Shown piece after piece: positions 34,640-43,607 of a DNA stretch of 64,000 nucleotides. The stretch comes from Chryseobacterium culicis (GTDB taxonomy: Bacteria; Bacteroidota; Bacteroidia; Flavobacteriales; Weeksellaceae). Position 1 is the stretch's first letter. Every line of letters starts with the position of its first letter. The translations under genes and the position numbers were made by a program. The DNA is taken from assembly GCF_002979755.1 (NCBI RefSeq), contig NZ_PCPP01000001.1, forward strand, positions 2,016,665 through 2,080,664. Direction: 5' to 3'. The notes below the pieces were generated by a model, which saw only the letters and a list, made by a program, of their open reading frames with translations, ran no database searches and was not told the origin of the DNA.

Positions 34640-35188
34640 ATGGAACATATTATCGAAATATTAAAATCCGGCGGAACAATCCTTTATCCTACAGATACGA
34701 TTTGGGGAATTGGTTGTGACGCTACCAATATAGAAGCTGTCAATAAGATTTTTGACATTAAAAAGCGTGAAAAAAACAAATCCATGATCATCCTTGTTGA
34801 GTCTGAGAAAAGACTTCAGGATCTGGTGGATGTTCCTGAAATGGCCTGGGAAATTATTGATCTTAGTGAAAAACCGGTAACTATTGTTTATGAAAATCCA
34901 AGAGGTCTTCCGAAAGAACTTCTTGCAGAGGATGGAAGCATTGGAATCAGATTGGTAAAAAATGATTTCTGCAAAAAACTGATCACAAAACTGAACAGAC
35001 CTTTGGTATCTACTTCCGCCAACTTCAGTGGTGAGAAAAGTCCGTTGAAATTCTCTGATATTTCTGAAGAGATGATCAGCCTTGTGGATTATGCGGTGGA
35101 AGAAGACAGAGAAAAAGTTTCAAAATACTCAGGTTCTTCCGTTATCAAAATATGGAATGACAACAGGATAAAAGTTCTTCGGGAATAA
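34640..35188 (+). CDS. L-threonylcarbamoyladenylate synthase (Sua5/YciO/YrdC family)
   Basis: From the ATG at 34640 the protein has 182 residues; the longer frame has no conserved sequence before it. The enzyme makes threonylcarbamoyl-AMP from threonine, bicarbonate and ATP for the t6A modification of tRNA. The motifs are GGTILYPTDTIWGIGCDATN, KREKNKSMIILV (the KxR/SxN-type site) and RPLVSTSANFSGEKSP. It lacks the Sua5 C-terminal domain, so it is the short YrdC/TsaC-like form. Confidence 0.95.
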   Translation: MEHIIEILKSGGTILYPTDTIWGIGCDATNIEAVNKIFDIKKREKNKSMIILVESEKRLQDLVDVPEMAWEIIDLSEKPVTIVYENPRGLPKELLAEDGSIGIRLVKNDFCKKLITKLNRPLVSTSANFSGEKSPLKFSDISEEMISLVDYAVEEDREKVSKYSGSSVIKIWNDNRIKVLRE

Positions 35189-35263
35189 AAATCCTGAACC
35201 TTTATATTTAATTTTTTTAGAGTCTTGTCAGTTCATATCGGCAGGATTTCTTTTTTTTAATTC

Positions 35264-35271
35264 TATCTTTG
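35264..35271 (+). promoter_or_regulatory. Promoter -7 box upstream of the SnoaL-like gene
   Basis: TATCTTTG is an exact match to TAnnTTTG and ends 26 bp before the ATG at 35298. Confidence 0.55.
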
Positions 35272-35297
35272 CAAACTCAACTCATAAATTATTTGCT

Positions 35298-35642
35298 ATG
35301 AATCATCAGGAATTTGCCCAAATGTGGGTTAATACTTGGAACTCTCATGATTTAGAGGATATTCTCTCCCATTATTCGGATAATATTGAGATTACAACTC
35401 CCATGATTGCAATGGCTACCGACGGTAAGGAAAGTTCTTTAAAAGGAAAAGAAGCCGTCCGTGAATACTGGAAAAAGGCATTGGAAAAATTTCCTGATCT
35501 CCGTTTTGATCTGATACATTCCAGTGCGGGAGTAGATTCAGTAGCATTATTTTATAAGTCGATTATGGATAAACATGCTGTTGAAGTCATGTTTTTTAAT
35601 AAAGACGGAAAAATTAGTAAAATGTATGCTCATTATGATTAA
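35298..35642 (+). CDS. SnoaL/NTF2-like protein
   Basis: The 114-residue protein has an NTF2-like cone fold pattern: FAQMWVNTWNSHDLEDILSH, HYSDNIEITTPM and KGKEAVREYWKKALEKFPDL, ending KDGKISKMYAHYD. Such proteins are small binding or isomerase domains; no ligand can be named. It lies 37 bp before the CCA-adding enzyme and may be co-transcribed. Confidence 0.88.
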   Translation: MNHQEFAQMWVNTWNSHDLEDILSHYSDNIEITTPMIAMATDGKESSLKGKEAVREYWKKALEKFPDLRFDLIHSSAGVDSVALFYKSIMDKHAVEVMFFNKDGKISKMYAHYD

Positions 35643-35679
35643 TGGGTAACATACGTAGAAATTGTCACTATTATTAACG

Positions 35680-37098
35680 ATGAAAATTAATCTTAATCAA
35701 AATAAGAATTTAAAACTATTTAAAATCATTTCTGAAGCAGCAGAAAGGAATAACCAGTCCGTATACATTGTTGGCGGTTATGTGCGTGACCTTCTGATGA
35801 ATAGAAAAGCTTCTACAGATATCGACTTTGTAACAGAACAAAGTGGTATTGAGCTTGCCCAAAATGTAGCTCAGGATATAGATCCTAAATTAAAAGTTTC
35901 CGTATTCAAAACATATGGAACAGCGATGATCAAGTATAAAGAACTTGAGCTTGAATTCGTAGGAGCCAGAAAAGAAAGCTATACAGAAAACAGCCGTAAA
36001 CCTGAGGTGGAAGGTGGAAGTCTGGAAGATGACCAGAAAAGAAGAGATTTTACCATCAATGCGATGGCTATTTCTTTAAATAAAGAGAACTTTGGAGAAC
36101 TGATCGATCCGTTTAACGGGGTGGAAGATCTTGAAAAAGAAATTTTAAGAACTCCTTTAGAGCCTGCTCAAACTTATTCTGATGATCCATTGAGAATGAT
36201 GAGAGCAGTACGTTTTGCTTCAACTTTAAATTTTAAAATCGAAGAGAACTCTCTGAAAGCAATCCAACAGGAAGCGGAAAGAATCAAGATTGTTTCTATG
36301 GAAAGGATCATGGTAGAGTTCAACAAAATCATGCTTTCTGAAAAACCGTCTATCGGACTGAGACTGATGGAACAAACAGGTCTTATGAAACTGATTATTC
36401 CTGAACTGATTGAACTAAAAGGTGTGGAAGAAGTGGAAGGACAAACTCACAAGGATAACTTTTATCACACGCTGGAAGTGGTGGATAATATTTCTGTAAA
36501 TACGGACAATCTGTGGCTTCGTTGGTCTGCTCTGCTCCATGATATTGGAAAAGCTCCAACAAAAAAGTTTGTAGAAGGAACTGGATGGACCTTTCACGGA
36601 CATGAATTTTTGGGCTCAAAAATGGCAAAAACACTTTTCCAGAGATTGAAATTACCATTGGGAAGCGATATGAAATATGTTCAGAAAATGGTGAAACTTT
36701 CATCAAGACCTATCGCACTGATTACTGATGATGCTTCAGATTCTGCATTGAGAAGACTTTTATTTGATGCAGGTGAAAATCTTGAAGATCTTTTTACCCT
36801 TTGCAAAGCAGATATTACCACGAAAAATTCCAAAAAACAGGAAAAATTCAAAAGAAACTTTGAATATGTAGCGGTAAAAATCAAAGAAGTGGAAGAAAAG
36901 GATCAGGTAAGAAATTTCCAGCCACCTATTACTGGTGAAGAGATTATGGAAATGTTTAACCTTAACCCAGGCCGTGAAATTGGTATCTTAAAAGAGAAAG
37001 TCAAAGAAGCCATCCTGGAGGGTGAAATTCCTAATGAAAAAGAAGAAGCCACAAAGTTTGTTATTGCTGAGGCTGAGAAACTGGGATTAACATTATAA
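35680..37098 (+). CDS. CCA tRNA nucleotidyltransferase with HD domain
   Basis: From the ATG at 35680 the protein has 472 residues; a TTG six codons earlier is less likely. It has the class II nucleotidyltransferase head with VGGYVRDLLMNRKASTDIDF (GGxVRD and DxD), RRDFTINAMAI and DPLRMMRAVRFA (motif E), then a C-terminal HD domain with LLHDIGKAP and HGHEFLGSKMAK (about 275-330). It repairs or adds the tRNA 3' CCA end; HD versions are sometimes bifunctional phosphohydrolases. Length is normal for the HD type. Confidence 0.95.
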   Translation: MKINLNQNKNLKLFKIISEAAERNNQSVYIVGGYVRDLLMNRKASTDIDFVTEQSGIELAQNVAQDIDPKLKVSVFKTYGTAMIKYKELELEFVGARKESYTENSRKPEVEGGSLEDDQKRRDFTINAMAISLNKENFGELIDPFNGVEDLEKEILRTPLEPAQTYSDDPLRMMRAVRFASTLNFKIEENSLKAIQQEAERIKIVSMERIMVEFNKIMLSEKPSIGLRLMEQTGLMKLIIPELIELKGVEEVEGQTHKDNFYHTLEVVDNISVNTDNLWLRWSALLHDIGKAPTKKFVEGTGWTFHGHEFLGSKMAKTLFQRLKLPLGSDMKYVQKMVKLSSRPIALITDDASDSALRRLLFDAGENLEDLFTLCKADITTKNSKKQEKFKRNFEYVAVKIKEVEEKDQVRNFQPPITGEEIMEMFNLNPGREIGILKEKVKEAILEGEIPNEKEEATKFVIAEAEKLGLTL

Positions 37099-37118
37099 AG
37101 TAAATTTATAAAAAGCAT

Positions 37119-37157
37119 AAAAAATCCGGCGGAATGGAACATTCCGCCGGATTTTTT
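37119..37157 (+). terminator. Strong terminator after the CCA-adding enzyme gene
   Basis: ATCCGGCGGAATG and CATTCCGCCGGAT form a 13-bp stem with a short loop, followed by T's. Confidence 0.9.
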
Positions 37158-37178
37158 ATGCGCACTGACGAAAACAAA

Positions 37179-37206
37179 GCCGGCCGGTTTCTTCGAAACC
37201 GGCCGG
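37179..37206. terminator. Second GC-rich hairpin, probable terminator of the btuG-like gene
   Basis: CCGGCCGGTTTC and GAAACCGGCCGG form a 12-bp perfect palindrome with a TTC-type loop. On the minus strand it is followed by CTTTGTTTT. It lies 56 bp downstream of the DUF5074 gene stop and adjoins the terminator at 37119. Confidence 0.7.
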
Positions 37207-37262
37207 AAAAAAACACAAATGATGAAAAAATAAAAAATTATATTTTTATATACTGTAAGGTA

Positions 37263-38315
37263 TTATGGATTCAGGTAAGTTCCATTAGCACCCAGACCTC
37301 CTGTTTTAAGAGATCCCAGTTTGCTACCCGTAGTTGCTGAATACACTACCATTTCACTGTCCTGAGTAAACTGTTTAACATCTGATGCAAAAATTCTTCC
37401 ATCAATTACATTAAATCCATAAAGCGTAAAATAAGGACCTCCATCTGCAGCTGTTAACAATGGAGTTGTAGGAATTACAGGAGTCGCTAAACTTGTTGTA
37501 TACACTTTATTCGAAGAGCTGAAGTATAATTTATCATTATCAATCTGAAGGTTGGTTGCACTAGGAATTCCTGTCAGTGTAATTACCGGTGTAAGAGTTC
37601 CTGTACTTGAAATCTTATAGATGTAAGAATCTGTAGCTGTTGAAGAAATTGTGTAAACATTAGATTTGTAAGACACCGTATTTCCAATCTGACCATTCGG
37701 AACAGTAATTTCAGTTTTATTGTCATTGGAAGTATTGATATAAGTAATCTTATTTCCAAATCCTGATGAAGCATTTTGTACAAAAACATTTCCTCCCGCT
37801 TCTACTGTTTTATCAGAAACTTCAGTCATACTGATTTTACTTACAAATGAATAATCAGAAGCTTTATATTTCGTTACACTTTTCGTATTGGCTGTGAAAT
37901 TGGTATTGGAAACGTAGATAAAGTCATTCGCAAAAGTAATTCCTCTTGGATTATCAAGCTGATCAGTAATTACTGCTAACTTCTTGAACGTATAACGGTC
38001 TACAACAACAATTTTGTTTGAGTTATTGATCACAAGATAAGCCTTGTTTCCGCTAAGACCAATCGTCTGAAGAACATCACCAAGGATTTCTTTATTGTTA
38101 TAACCGTACACATCATCCTGCTTCAGGCTTAAATCTCTTGTTAGGAATGTTACTTTAGCTCCCTGGCTGTTAAAGTTCCCTTCATTAGAGATAAAATATC
38201 CGTTCTGGTAAGTGATCGGAGAGATTTCAATTTCGTCAGAACTATTTGTACATGAAGAGATATTAAACAATAATACCACTGCAAAGAGTACAGTTAAAAG
38301 TTTAGTTATTTTCAT
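37263..38315 (-). CDS. BtuG-like surface lipoprotein (YncE/DUF5074 beta-propeller)
   Basis: The 350-residue protein has a lipoprotein signal MKITKLLTVLFAVVLLFNISSCT, then propeller repeats typical of the DUF5074/YncE family (SGNKAYLVINNSNKIVVVDR, NPRGITFANDFIYVSNTN, ITYINTSNDNKTEITVP). In Bacteroides, BtuG proteins of this fold bind cobalamin at the cell surface and hand it to BtuB. Here the gene follows the TonB-dependent receptor by 20 bp under the same cobalamin riboswitch, which supports the role. Binding is inferred, not shown. Confidence 0.85.
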   Translation of the reverse strand: MKITKLLTVLFAVVLLFNISSCTNSSDEIEISPITYQNGYFISNEGNFNSQGAKVTFLTRDLSLKQDDVYGYNNKEILGDVLQTIGLSGNKAYLVINNSNKIVVVDRYTFKKLAVITDQLDNPRGITFANDFIYVSNTNFTANTKSVTKYKASDYSFVSKISMTEVSDKTVEAGGNVFVQNASSGFGNKITYINTSNDNKTEITVPNGQIGNTVSYKSNVYTISSTATDSYIYKISSTGTLTPVITLTGIPSATNLQIDNDKLYFSSSNKVYTTSLATPVIPTTPLLTAADGGPYFTLYGFNVIDGRIFASDVKQFTQDSEMVVYSATTGSKLGSLKTGGLGANGTYLNP

Positions 38316-38335
38316 AATTTATTCAATTTTATTTG

Positions 38336-40162
38336 TTAAAAATTTATTGCTGCATACACACTATAGTTTCTTTTCGGTAAAGGATAGAAAGCAACTGTTT
38401 TATAATATGTATTGGTTAGATTATTCACTTTAAACCCTAAAGTATATTTTTTGGCTAAGGTTGCAGAAACACCCATATTTAAAAGAAAATAAGGATCTAT
38501 GGCATCTGATCTTTTTTCATCACTTGTCGTGTAGGTAATACCATTCAGCAGTCCCTGTGCGAAAAATTTAAAGAAACCATATTCATAATCTATATTCGCT
38601 GTCCCTCTGTGCATGGGAACATAAGGTCTCTGCATCTTCGTTTCTTTATCAATAGATTTTGCATAATAATATCCTGCATTCGCTCTGAATTTATGATTCC
38701 CAAACTGTTTACTGAAAGACAACTGGGATTCCAGTCCATAAGATTCAAATTTATTGATATTGGATGCCTGCCAGTAGCCCAGAGCAGTCGGAAGCCATAC
38801 AATAAGATCCGTCACATTCATATAATAAGGAGACAAAGTAAGTTTGAAATCTCCCATTTTGAACTCATTTGTCATATCAAACTGAGTAGAAGTTTCGGGT
38901 CTCAAATCTTTATTTCCTCCCGGTTCATAATAAATATCATTAAATGACGGATATCTGAAATTCTTTGATACGTTAAGACTCACATCATACCATTGTAAGG
39001 CACTCCATTTTCCGGAGAATGAATACATAAATGGAGACTTCACATCTTCCACAAAATCTTTCTTAAATCCACCTTCAAAACGCAGGTCTTTCGTGGCAAA
39101 ATACCTCAACAATCCTGAAATTGATCCGATATTTCTGCTTACATCAGATATTCCACTCGCGTACCCTTCTCCTTTATTGATCTGAAATTCTCCGATAAGA
39201 TTAAAATTCCATTTTGAATTCAGGAAATAATTGAAATCATTTTTGAAGATATAGTTTTTCCCGGTTCCACCACTGGATTTAGGCTGATTTAGCGAACCGA
39301 AATACTGAAAGTTTTCTTCCGTATAGGCCGCTTTAAAGGAGTTGCTGAACTTTGTTTTGTTCCAGTCCCACGAAAGAAGACTTCTTACACTTTGAGTCTT
39401 ATATTTTGTCTTTGTTCCTGTTTCTTCATACACAGGATAATGCTGTGAAGAATCAAAAAACTGGCTCTGCCATGAAATTTTATGATCGTTCGTTATCTTG
39501 TAGGAAGCACCTGCATTGAACGTAGTATTGTAATAATTTCCGTTTCGGTTAATATAGTTCAGATCGTTTACCTTATAATCATTTTCACTTACAGAATAAT
39601 TTCCGGAAGCTTTAAAACTGAACCTATCATTACTGTAAGAACCTTTTACAAAATTGTTATAGGTATTAAAAGAAGCAACTTCTGAAAATAAAGAACCATG
39701 GAAACCTTTATTAAAATCAAGGGTATTATTCAGGTGAATACTTCCTCCGATAGCACCACTTCCATACACCACACTTCCACCACCTGCTTTTATACCGATC
39801 TGATCATAGCCGAACAAAGCAATATTATTGATATCTCCCTGTCCCAGAAAACTGGAGTTGATATTAATCCCATTCCAGACAAACGCTGTCTGCTGAGCGG
39901 TAGTTCCTCTGAATGAAGGCGAAGAAACAGCACCACGACCATTTTCTTTAATAAAAACCTGTGACTGAAATCTCAGAAGCTCCGAAAGATTACTCGAATT
40001 TTTCTCGGCATCTTCCTCCGAAATTATTTTTACAGGATGAAAAAGTTTAACCCTGTTCATCTGGTTGTCGAAAACATAAATAGTATCGATGGTTTTCTCT
40101 TGTCCAAAAAGAAAACAACCATACGATGAAAAAAGCAGTACTAAAGATCTTTTTATATCCAT
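38336..40162 (-). CDS. TonB-dependent vitamin B12 receptor, BtuB-like
   Basis: The 608-residue outer membrane receptor has a signal peptide (SLVLLFSSYGCFLFGQ), a plug domain with SSNLSELLRFQSQVFIKENG and RGTTAQQTAFVWNGININS, and a 22-strand barrel ending in SVYAAINF with a C-terminal phenylalanine. It has no carboxypeptidase-regulatory extension. The upstream leader contains a cobalamin riboswitch and the downstream gene is BtuG-like, so cobalamin or corrinoid uptake is the likely function. The start is the ATG at 40162 with a GGAGG site 11 bp upstream. Confidence 0.92.
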   Translation of the reverse strand: MDIKRSLVLLFSSYGCFLFGQEKTIDTIYVFDNQMNRVKLFHPVKIISEEDAEKNSSNLSELLRFQSQVFIKENGRGAVSSPSFRGTTAQQTAFVWNGININSSFLGQGDINNIALFGYDQIGIKAGGGSVVYGSGAIGGSIHLNNTLDFNKGFHGSLFSEVASFNTYNNFVKGSYSNDRFSFKASGNYSVSENDYKVNDLNYINRNGNYYNTTFNAGASYKITNDHKISWQSQFFDSSQHYPVYEETGTKTKYKTQSVRSLLSWDWNKTKFSNSFKAAYTEENFQYFGSLNQPKSSGGTGKNYIFKNDFNYFLNSKWNFNLIGEFQINKGEGYASGISDVSRNIGSISGLLRYFATKDLRFEGGFKKDFVEDVKSPFMYSFSGKWSALQWYDVSLNVSKNFRYPSFNDIYYEPGGNKDLRPETSTQFDMTNEFKMGDFKLTLSPYYMNVTDLIVWLPTALGYWQASNINKFESYGLESQLSFSKQFGNHKFRANAGYYYAKSIDKETKMQRPYVPMHRGTANIDYEYGFFKFFAQGLLNGITYTTSDEKRSDAIDPYFLLNMGVSATLAKKYTLGFKVNNLTNTYYKTVAFYPLPKRNYSVYAAINF

Positions 40163-40172
40163 ACTTTTTTAC

Positions 40173-40180
40173 TTTTCCTC
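40173..40180 (-). promoter_or_regulatory. Ribosome binding site of the B12 receptor gene
   Basis: The minus strand reads CGGAGGAAAAG about 10 bp before the ATG. Shine-Dalgarno sites are rare in this genome, so this one probably belongs to riboswitch control of translation, where it can be sequestered. Confidence 0.5.
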
Positions 40181-40204
40181 CGAAAGCAATATGTTTTTTT
40201 AATT

Positions 40205-40356
40205 ATAATTCCGGCAGGTCTCCTGACTTTCGCATTCTGCTCCTTCCCGTTTTTATACAGTGGTTTTTTGCAGAAACTTGTGTTGCGATTTACAGTTGCG
40301 GGGACAGTCCGGGAGTTACACCCGATTCCCTTTTCATTCCAAAATACTGGAAACCA
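40205..40356 (-). ncRNA. Cobalamin riboswitch
   Basis: On the minus strand the leader contains AAAGGGAATCGGGTG, then CCCCGCAACTGTAA and, 3', the B12 box AGTCAGGAGACCTGCC, in the order and spacing of the AdoCbl riboswitch. The B12 box lies at 40211-40228. Binding of cobalamin should reduce expression of the receptor and BtuG-like genes downstream. A TATCTTTG promoter box sits just upstream at 40366-40373. Confidence 0.95.
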
Positions 40357-40365
40357 AAATTTTTG

Positions 40366-40373
40366 CAAAGATA
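40366..40373 (-). promoter_or_regulatory. Promoter -7 box of the B12 riboswitch transcript
   Basis: TATCTTTG on the minus strand matches TAnnTTTG and places the start site a few bases before the riboswitch. No -33 TTG was found. The rest of the gap (40163-40510) holds the riboswitch and the terminator at 40442. Confidence 0.6.
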
Positions 40374-40441
40374 GTTTTTTTATATGTATTCGCCTAAAAC
40401 CATACGTATGCTTAAAAAGCCTGTCTTCCTATGAGCTGAAA

Positions 40442-40479
40442 CAAAAAAAGAACAGCTGCTTTCAATATTGAAAACAGCC
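40442..40479 (-). terminator. Terminator of the HAF-repeat gene
   Basis: On the minus strand GCTGTTTTCAATATTGAAAGCAGC forms a hairpin (stem GCTGTTTTCA / TGAAAGCAGC) followed by TTCTTTTTTTG, 32 bp after the stop codon of the gene at 40511. Confidence 0.8.
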
Positions 40480-40510
40480 ATTCATCCCACTACTTTACTA
40501 TTTATATATG

Positions 40511-41824
40511 TTATTTTTTAATCAGTTTATAAGTCTCTTTTTTACCGCCTTTCACAGAGTATTGTAAAATATAATCTCCTTTTGACAAGGATGAAACATC
40601 AATCTGTCCTTCTACAGCATTGAATGATTTCACCCTTTGTCCAACCATATTATAAATTTCTGCGTTCTCTATTTTTCCTGTTCCTTTAAAATATAGAATA
40701 TCAGCAACAGGATTAGGATAAATACCTATACTGTTTTTTTCTTTTACAGCATCATTGACGGATAAAAATTCAGAAGTATCCAGATAAAAAGCGATCATCT
40801 GACCTGAAGCGTTCGTTCCTGAACCTGCAATTTTCTTTCCATCCTGTGAAATAGCCAGAGGAAGTCCCATTGTTACTCCATTCGTTGCAATTCCTAAGGA
40901 TGCTGCATAATCATTCAGATTAATCCTTCCGGTAGCAGAGGTCCAGATAAAGCCTTCTCCCGACATTGGAGGGGCACCAAATGCTCTGTAATATCCGATA
41001 ACTTTCTTCCCATCAGCAGAAATTCCTGTTGCACCTCCTTTGAAACTGAAAGAAGCATTAGGATGGGTAATATACGTTAATCCGCTTACAACATTCCAGA
41101 CATAGGGATTAGGATTTGCCGATCCTATGATGGTATTTCCGTCTGCAGAAATCCCTCCTGCTTCCCCTACATTATTCCCGTTATTATCAGTAATAAAACT
41201 TTCTACTCCATCCTGCCATTTTGCACCGCTTCTCGTACCGTTTGATTCGTCCTGCCATCCTACAATTACTGTTCCTGCTGCATTAACTGCATTTGCTCTT
41301 GAACTGCGTCCGGAAACAATACTTCCCAGATCTACCATTCCGTTCACTTCATCCCATTTCACAGCGTGGGCATTCGCGGCAGTAAGAAACCCCAGCCCTA
41401 CGATTGTATTTCCGTTGGTAGTCATTCCCCAGGTAGAGCTTACACTTCCGTCCCATCCGGTAGGAACAAGTCCGCCCCGGTTTACCCATGTGGCGGCAGC
41501 AACATCATACGTTGATATTTCATTAAATCCTGTTGCGGTATTGGTAATGGAAGATGATATTTTAGTTCCGTCATTCGAAACAATAGTTCTTCCTGCAGCC
41601 GGATATCCGTTTGAAATAGAACCTATCTGTACAAGTCCTCCTGCTGCATTCCATTTATAAATTCCTCCTGCGCTGGTATGCATACTTACCATTCCATTAT
41701 CAGAAACTGCACCTACATTATAATTTCCTAAACCTATTACAGTAAGCTGCGCCTCTGCAAAACCAAATTTCAGGAAAAGACAAGCCGTCAATATTTTCAT
41801 TGACATTCTGTAAAAATTTTTCAT
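40511..41824 (-). CDS. T9SS cargo with HAF-type beta-propeller repeats
   Basis: The 437-residue protein has a signal peptide (about 1-25), several HAF-like repeats (DNGMVSMHTSAGGIYKWNAA, WGMTTNGNTIVGLGFLTA, NAAGTVIVGWQDE) that suggest a propeller, and a C-terminal type A T9SS signal, SIGIYPNPVADILYFKG and LSKGDYILQY. It should be secreted by the type IX system and stay on the surface or be released. The binding partner is unknown. It has its own terminator and a divergent neighbour. Confidence 0.9.
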   Translation of the reverse strand: MKNFYRMSMKILTACLFLKFGFAEAQLTVIGLGNYNVGAVSDNGMVSMHTSAGGIYKWNAAGGLVQIGSISNGYPAAGRTIVSNDGTKISSSITNTATGFNEISTYDVAAATWVNRGGLVPTGWDGSVSSTWGMTTNGNTIVGLGFLTAANAHAVKWDEVNGMVDLGSIVSGRSSRANAVNAAGTVIVGWQDESNGTRSGAKWQDGVESFITDNNGNNVGEAGGISADGNTIIGSANPNPYVWNVVSGLTYITHPNASFSFKGGATGISADGKKVIGYYRAFGAPPMSGEGFIWTSATGRINLNDYAASLGIATNGVTMGLPLAISQDGKKIAGSGTNASGQMIAFYLDTSEFLSVNDAVKEKNSIGIYPNPVADILYFKGTGKIENAEIYNMVGQRVKSFNAVEGQIDVSSLSKGDYILQYSVKGGKKETYKLIKK

Positions 41825-41978
41825 ATTTTATTATATTTAGCGTTTCGAATTGGTGGAAACAATATTAATATAATATTTAGCCTATCCCAAGAAATAGGCT
41901 TTCATAATTCGTGAATTTCAAAAGAATTTAATTTTTAAAACACTCATAAACAAACAGATACAAAACAACATTTTGAAT

Positions 41979-43607
41979 ATGGATTTTACCAGAATTATTC
42001 AAAAAAACACAAAAAACAAATTATCAGAACAAAAATTATTTCAAAACAGCAGAAAAATATTCCTGTTTATTTTTATTTACAGCTCTTATTGTATCAATGG
42101 ACAGTCCGGACCGGACTTTACTATTTTAGCCGATAAGGCATTTCTCAAGCTCTATCAGAATTCTGACGAATGCATCAGTTATACCCAGGGAATTCCGGTC
42201 AGTGATCAGAATACGGAACACAAAATTGTGCTGCAAAATATTATTTCACAAGCTTTTGCTATGAAGGGCGATTATGTACAGTCTGTGAATATTTTTGCTC
42301 AAAAAGAGGATAATAATCAGGCAAATGATCTTTCTTATAATATGCAGATCTTCAGTGATTATAATCTTGCGGATCAATATCAGAATCTGGGGTTGTACAA
42401 CCAGTCGAAAAGAATTATTTCTCATCTTTTATCTGATCAGAAGCTCCTTAAAAGTAATGATCCGACTTTAAAAATCACTACCGCAAAACTGTATCAGCTT
42501 CAGGCTTTGAACTCTGGAATCAACAGGGATTATCCAACAGCATTGAAAAACCTTGATAAAAGCAATCAATATCTCAGTGGTCATAATGAAGAGAAGAGAA
42601 TTTTAAAAATCGAAAACAGGATTTTCCGGTCTTCATATCTACTGAAGCAAAATAAACTCTCTGAATATAAACCCCTTATAGAAAGTATCATTTCAGATCT
42701 TGAACATCAGAAAAACAAACCTTTTCTGCTAGGGCTGGCTTATGAGAACCTATCCCAGTATTATTTCCTGAAACAGGATTATACAACAGCTATTGAAAAG
42801 CTGGAAACCGGGCTTGCATTGATTGAAAACCTTCCTTTCAACAATTTAAAAATTAAAATTTACGAATCACTGTCCCGTAATTACTACGCCATTCATAATG
42901 ATGCAAAATACCATCAATACAATAAACTTTATACTGACTTAAAAACAAAAACAGATGTAAGTTCGAAAGAAGGAATACGGTATCTTGTGAAACTCGTTGA
43001 GACCAACCAGAATAAAAACATTGAATTTCAAAAACAGATATCACTCAGATCTTCCCTGTTTTTGATTATTGTTTTATCTTTAATTGTTATAGCCCTGCTT
43101 ACCTATTTTTTACTCATTACAAGCAAAAATAAAGATTTAAAAAAGCAATTTGATTTCTTTGAAAAACAGATCAGCCAGAAACCTCAACCTACTTTATTAA
43201 GCAAAGCTCCTGCAGCAGCAAAAGATTCCGGATCTACCAAAATCTCCAGGGAAAAAGAAGATGAAATCCTCCAAAAGCTTGAAGAATTTGAAAAATCTGA
43301 CCGCTATCTGAATAAAAATATGTCACTGTCTATGCTTTCTTCACAAATGGAAATCAATACAAAGTACTTATCCGAAGTCATCAATAATAAAGAAAAAAAC
43401 TTCAACGGATATATTAACAAACTAAGGATCAATCACATTGTACAGTTATTAAGAAGTGATACTGCTTTTCTTAATTATAAAGTGAGTTACCTTGCAGAGT
43501 ATTCAGGGTTTTCATCCCACAGTGCCTTCACAACCGTTTTCAAATCCGTCACCGGAATGTCTCCCAATGCCTATATTCAGGAAATCAGTAAAACTAAAGC
43601 CGTATGA
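41979..43607 (+). CDS. TPR sensor with AraC-type DNA-binding domain
   Basis: From the ATG at 41979 the protein has 542 residues; the TTG two codons upstream is less likely. It has a signal-anchor or leader (FLFIFIYSSYCINGQ), a TPR array at about 60-350, a membrane helix (SSLFLIIVLSLIVIALLTYFLLI) near 365 and an AraC-type double helix-turn-helix at about 440-540, ending SYLAEYSGFSSHSAFTTVFK and GMSPNAYIQ. This is the Bacteroidota membrane-tethered TPR-HTH type. The signal and target genes are unknown. The stop overlaps the next gene start by four bases (ATGA). Confidence 0.92.
   Translation: MDFTRIIQKNTKNKLSEQKLFQNSRKIFLFIFIYSSYCINGQSGPDFTILADKAFLKLYQNSDECISYTQGIPVSDQNTEHKIVLQNIISQAFAMKGDYVQSVNIFAQKEDNNQANDLSYNMQIFSDYNLADQYQNLGLYNQSKRIISHLLSDQKLLKSNDPTLKITTAKLYQLQALNSGINRDYPTALKNLDKSNQYLSGHNEEKRILKIENRIFRSSYLLKQNKLSEYKPLIESIISDLEHQKNKPFLLGLAYENLSQYYFLKQDYTTAIEKLETGLALIENLPFNNLKIKIYESLSRNYYAIHNDAKYHQYNKLYTDLKTKTDVSSKEGIRYLVKLVETNQNKNIEFQKQISLRSSLFLIIVLSLIVIALLTYFLLITSKNKDLKKQFDFFEKQISQKPQPTLLSKAPAAAKDSGSTKISREKEDEILQKLEEFEKSDRYLNKNMSLSMLSSQMEINTKYLSEVINNKEKNFNGYINKLRINHIVQLLRSDTAFLNYKVSYLAEYSGFSSHSAFTTVFKSVTGMSPNAYIQEISKTKAV

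Noticed and set aside
41127..41660. 177-residue plus-strand ORF
   Set aside because: It lies wholly antisense to the HAF-repeat T9SS gene, whose frame has a signal peptide and sorting domain; the antisense protein has no coherent domain.
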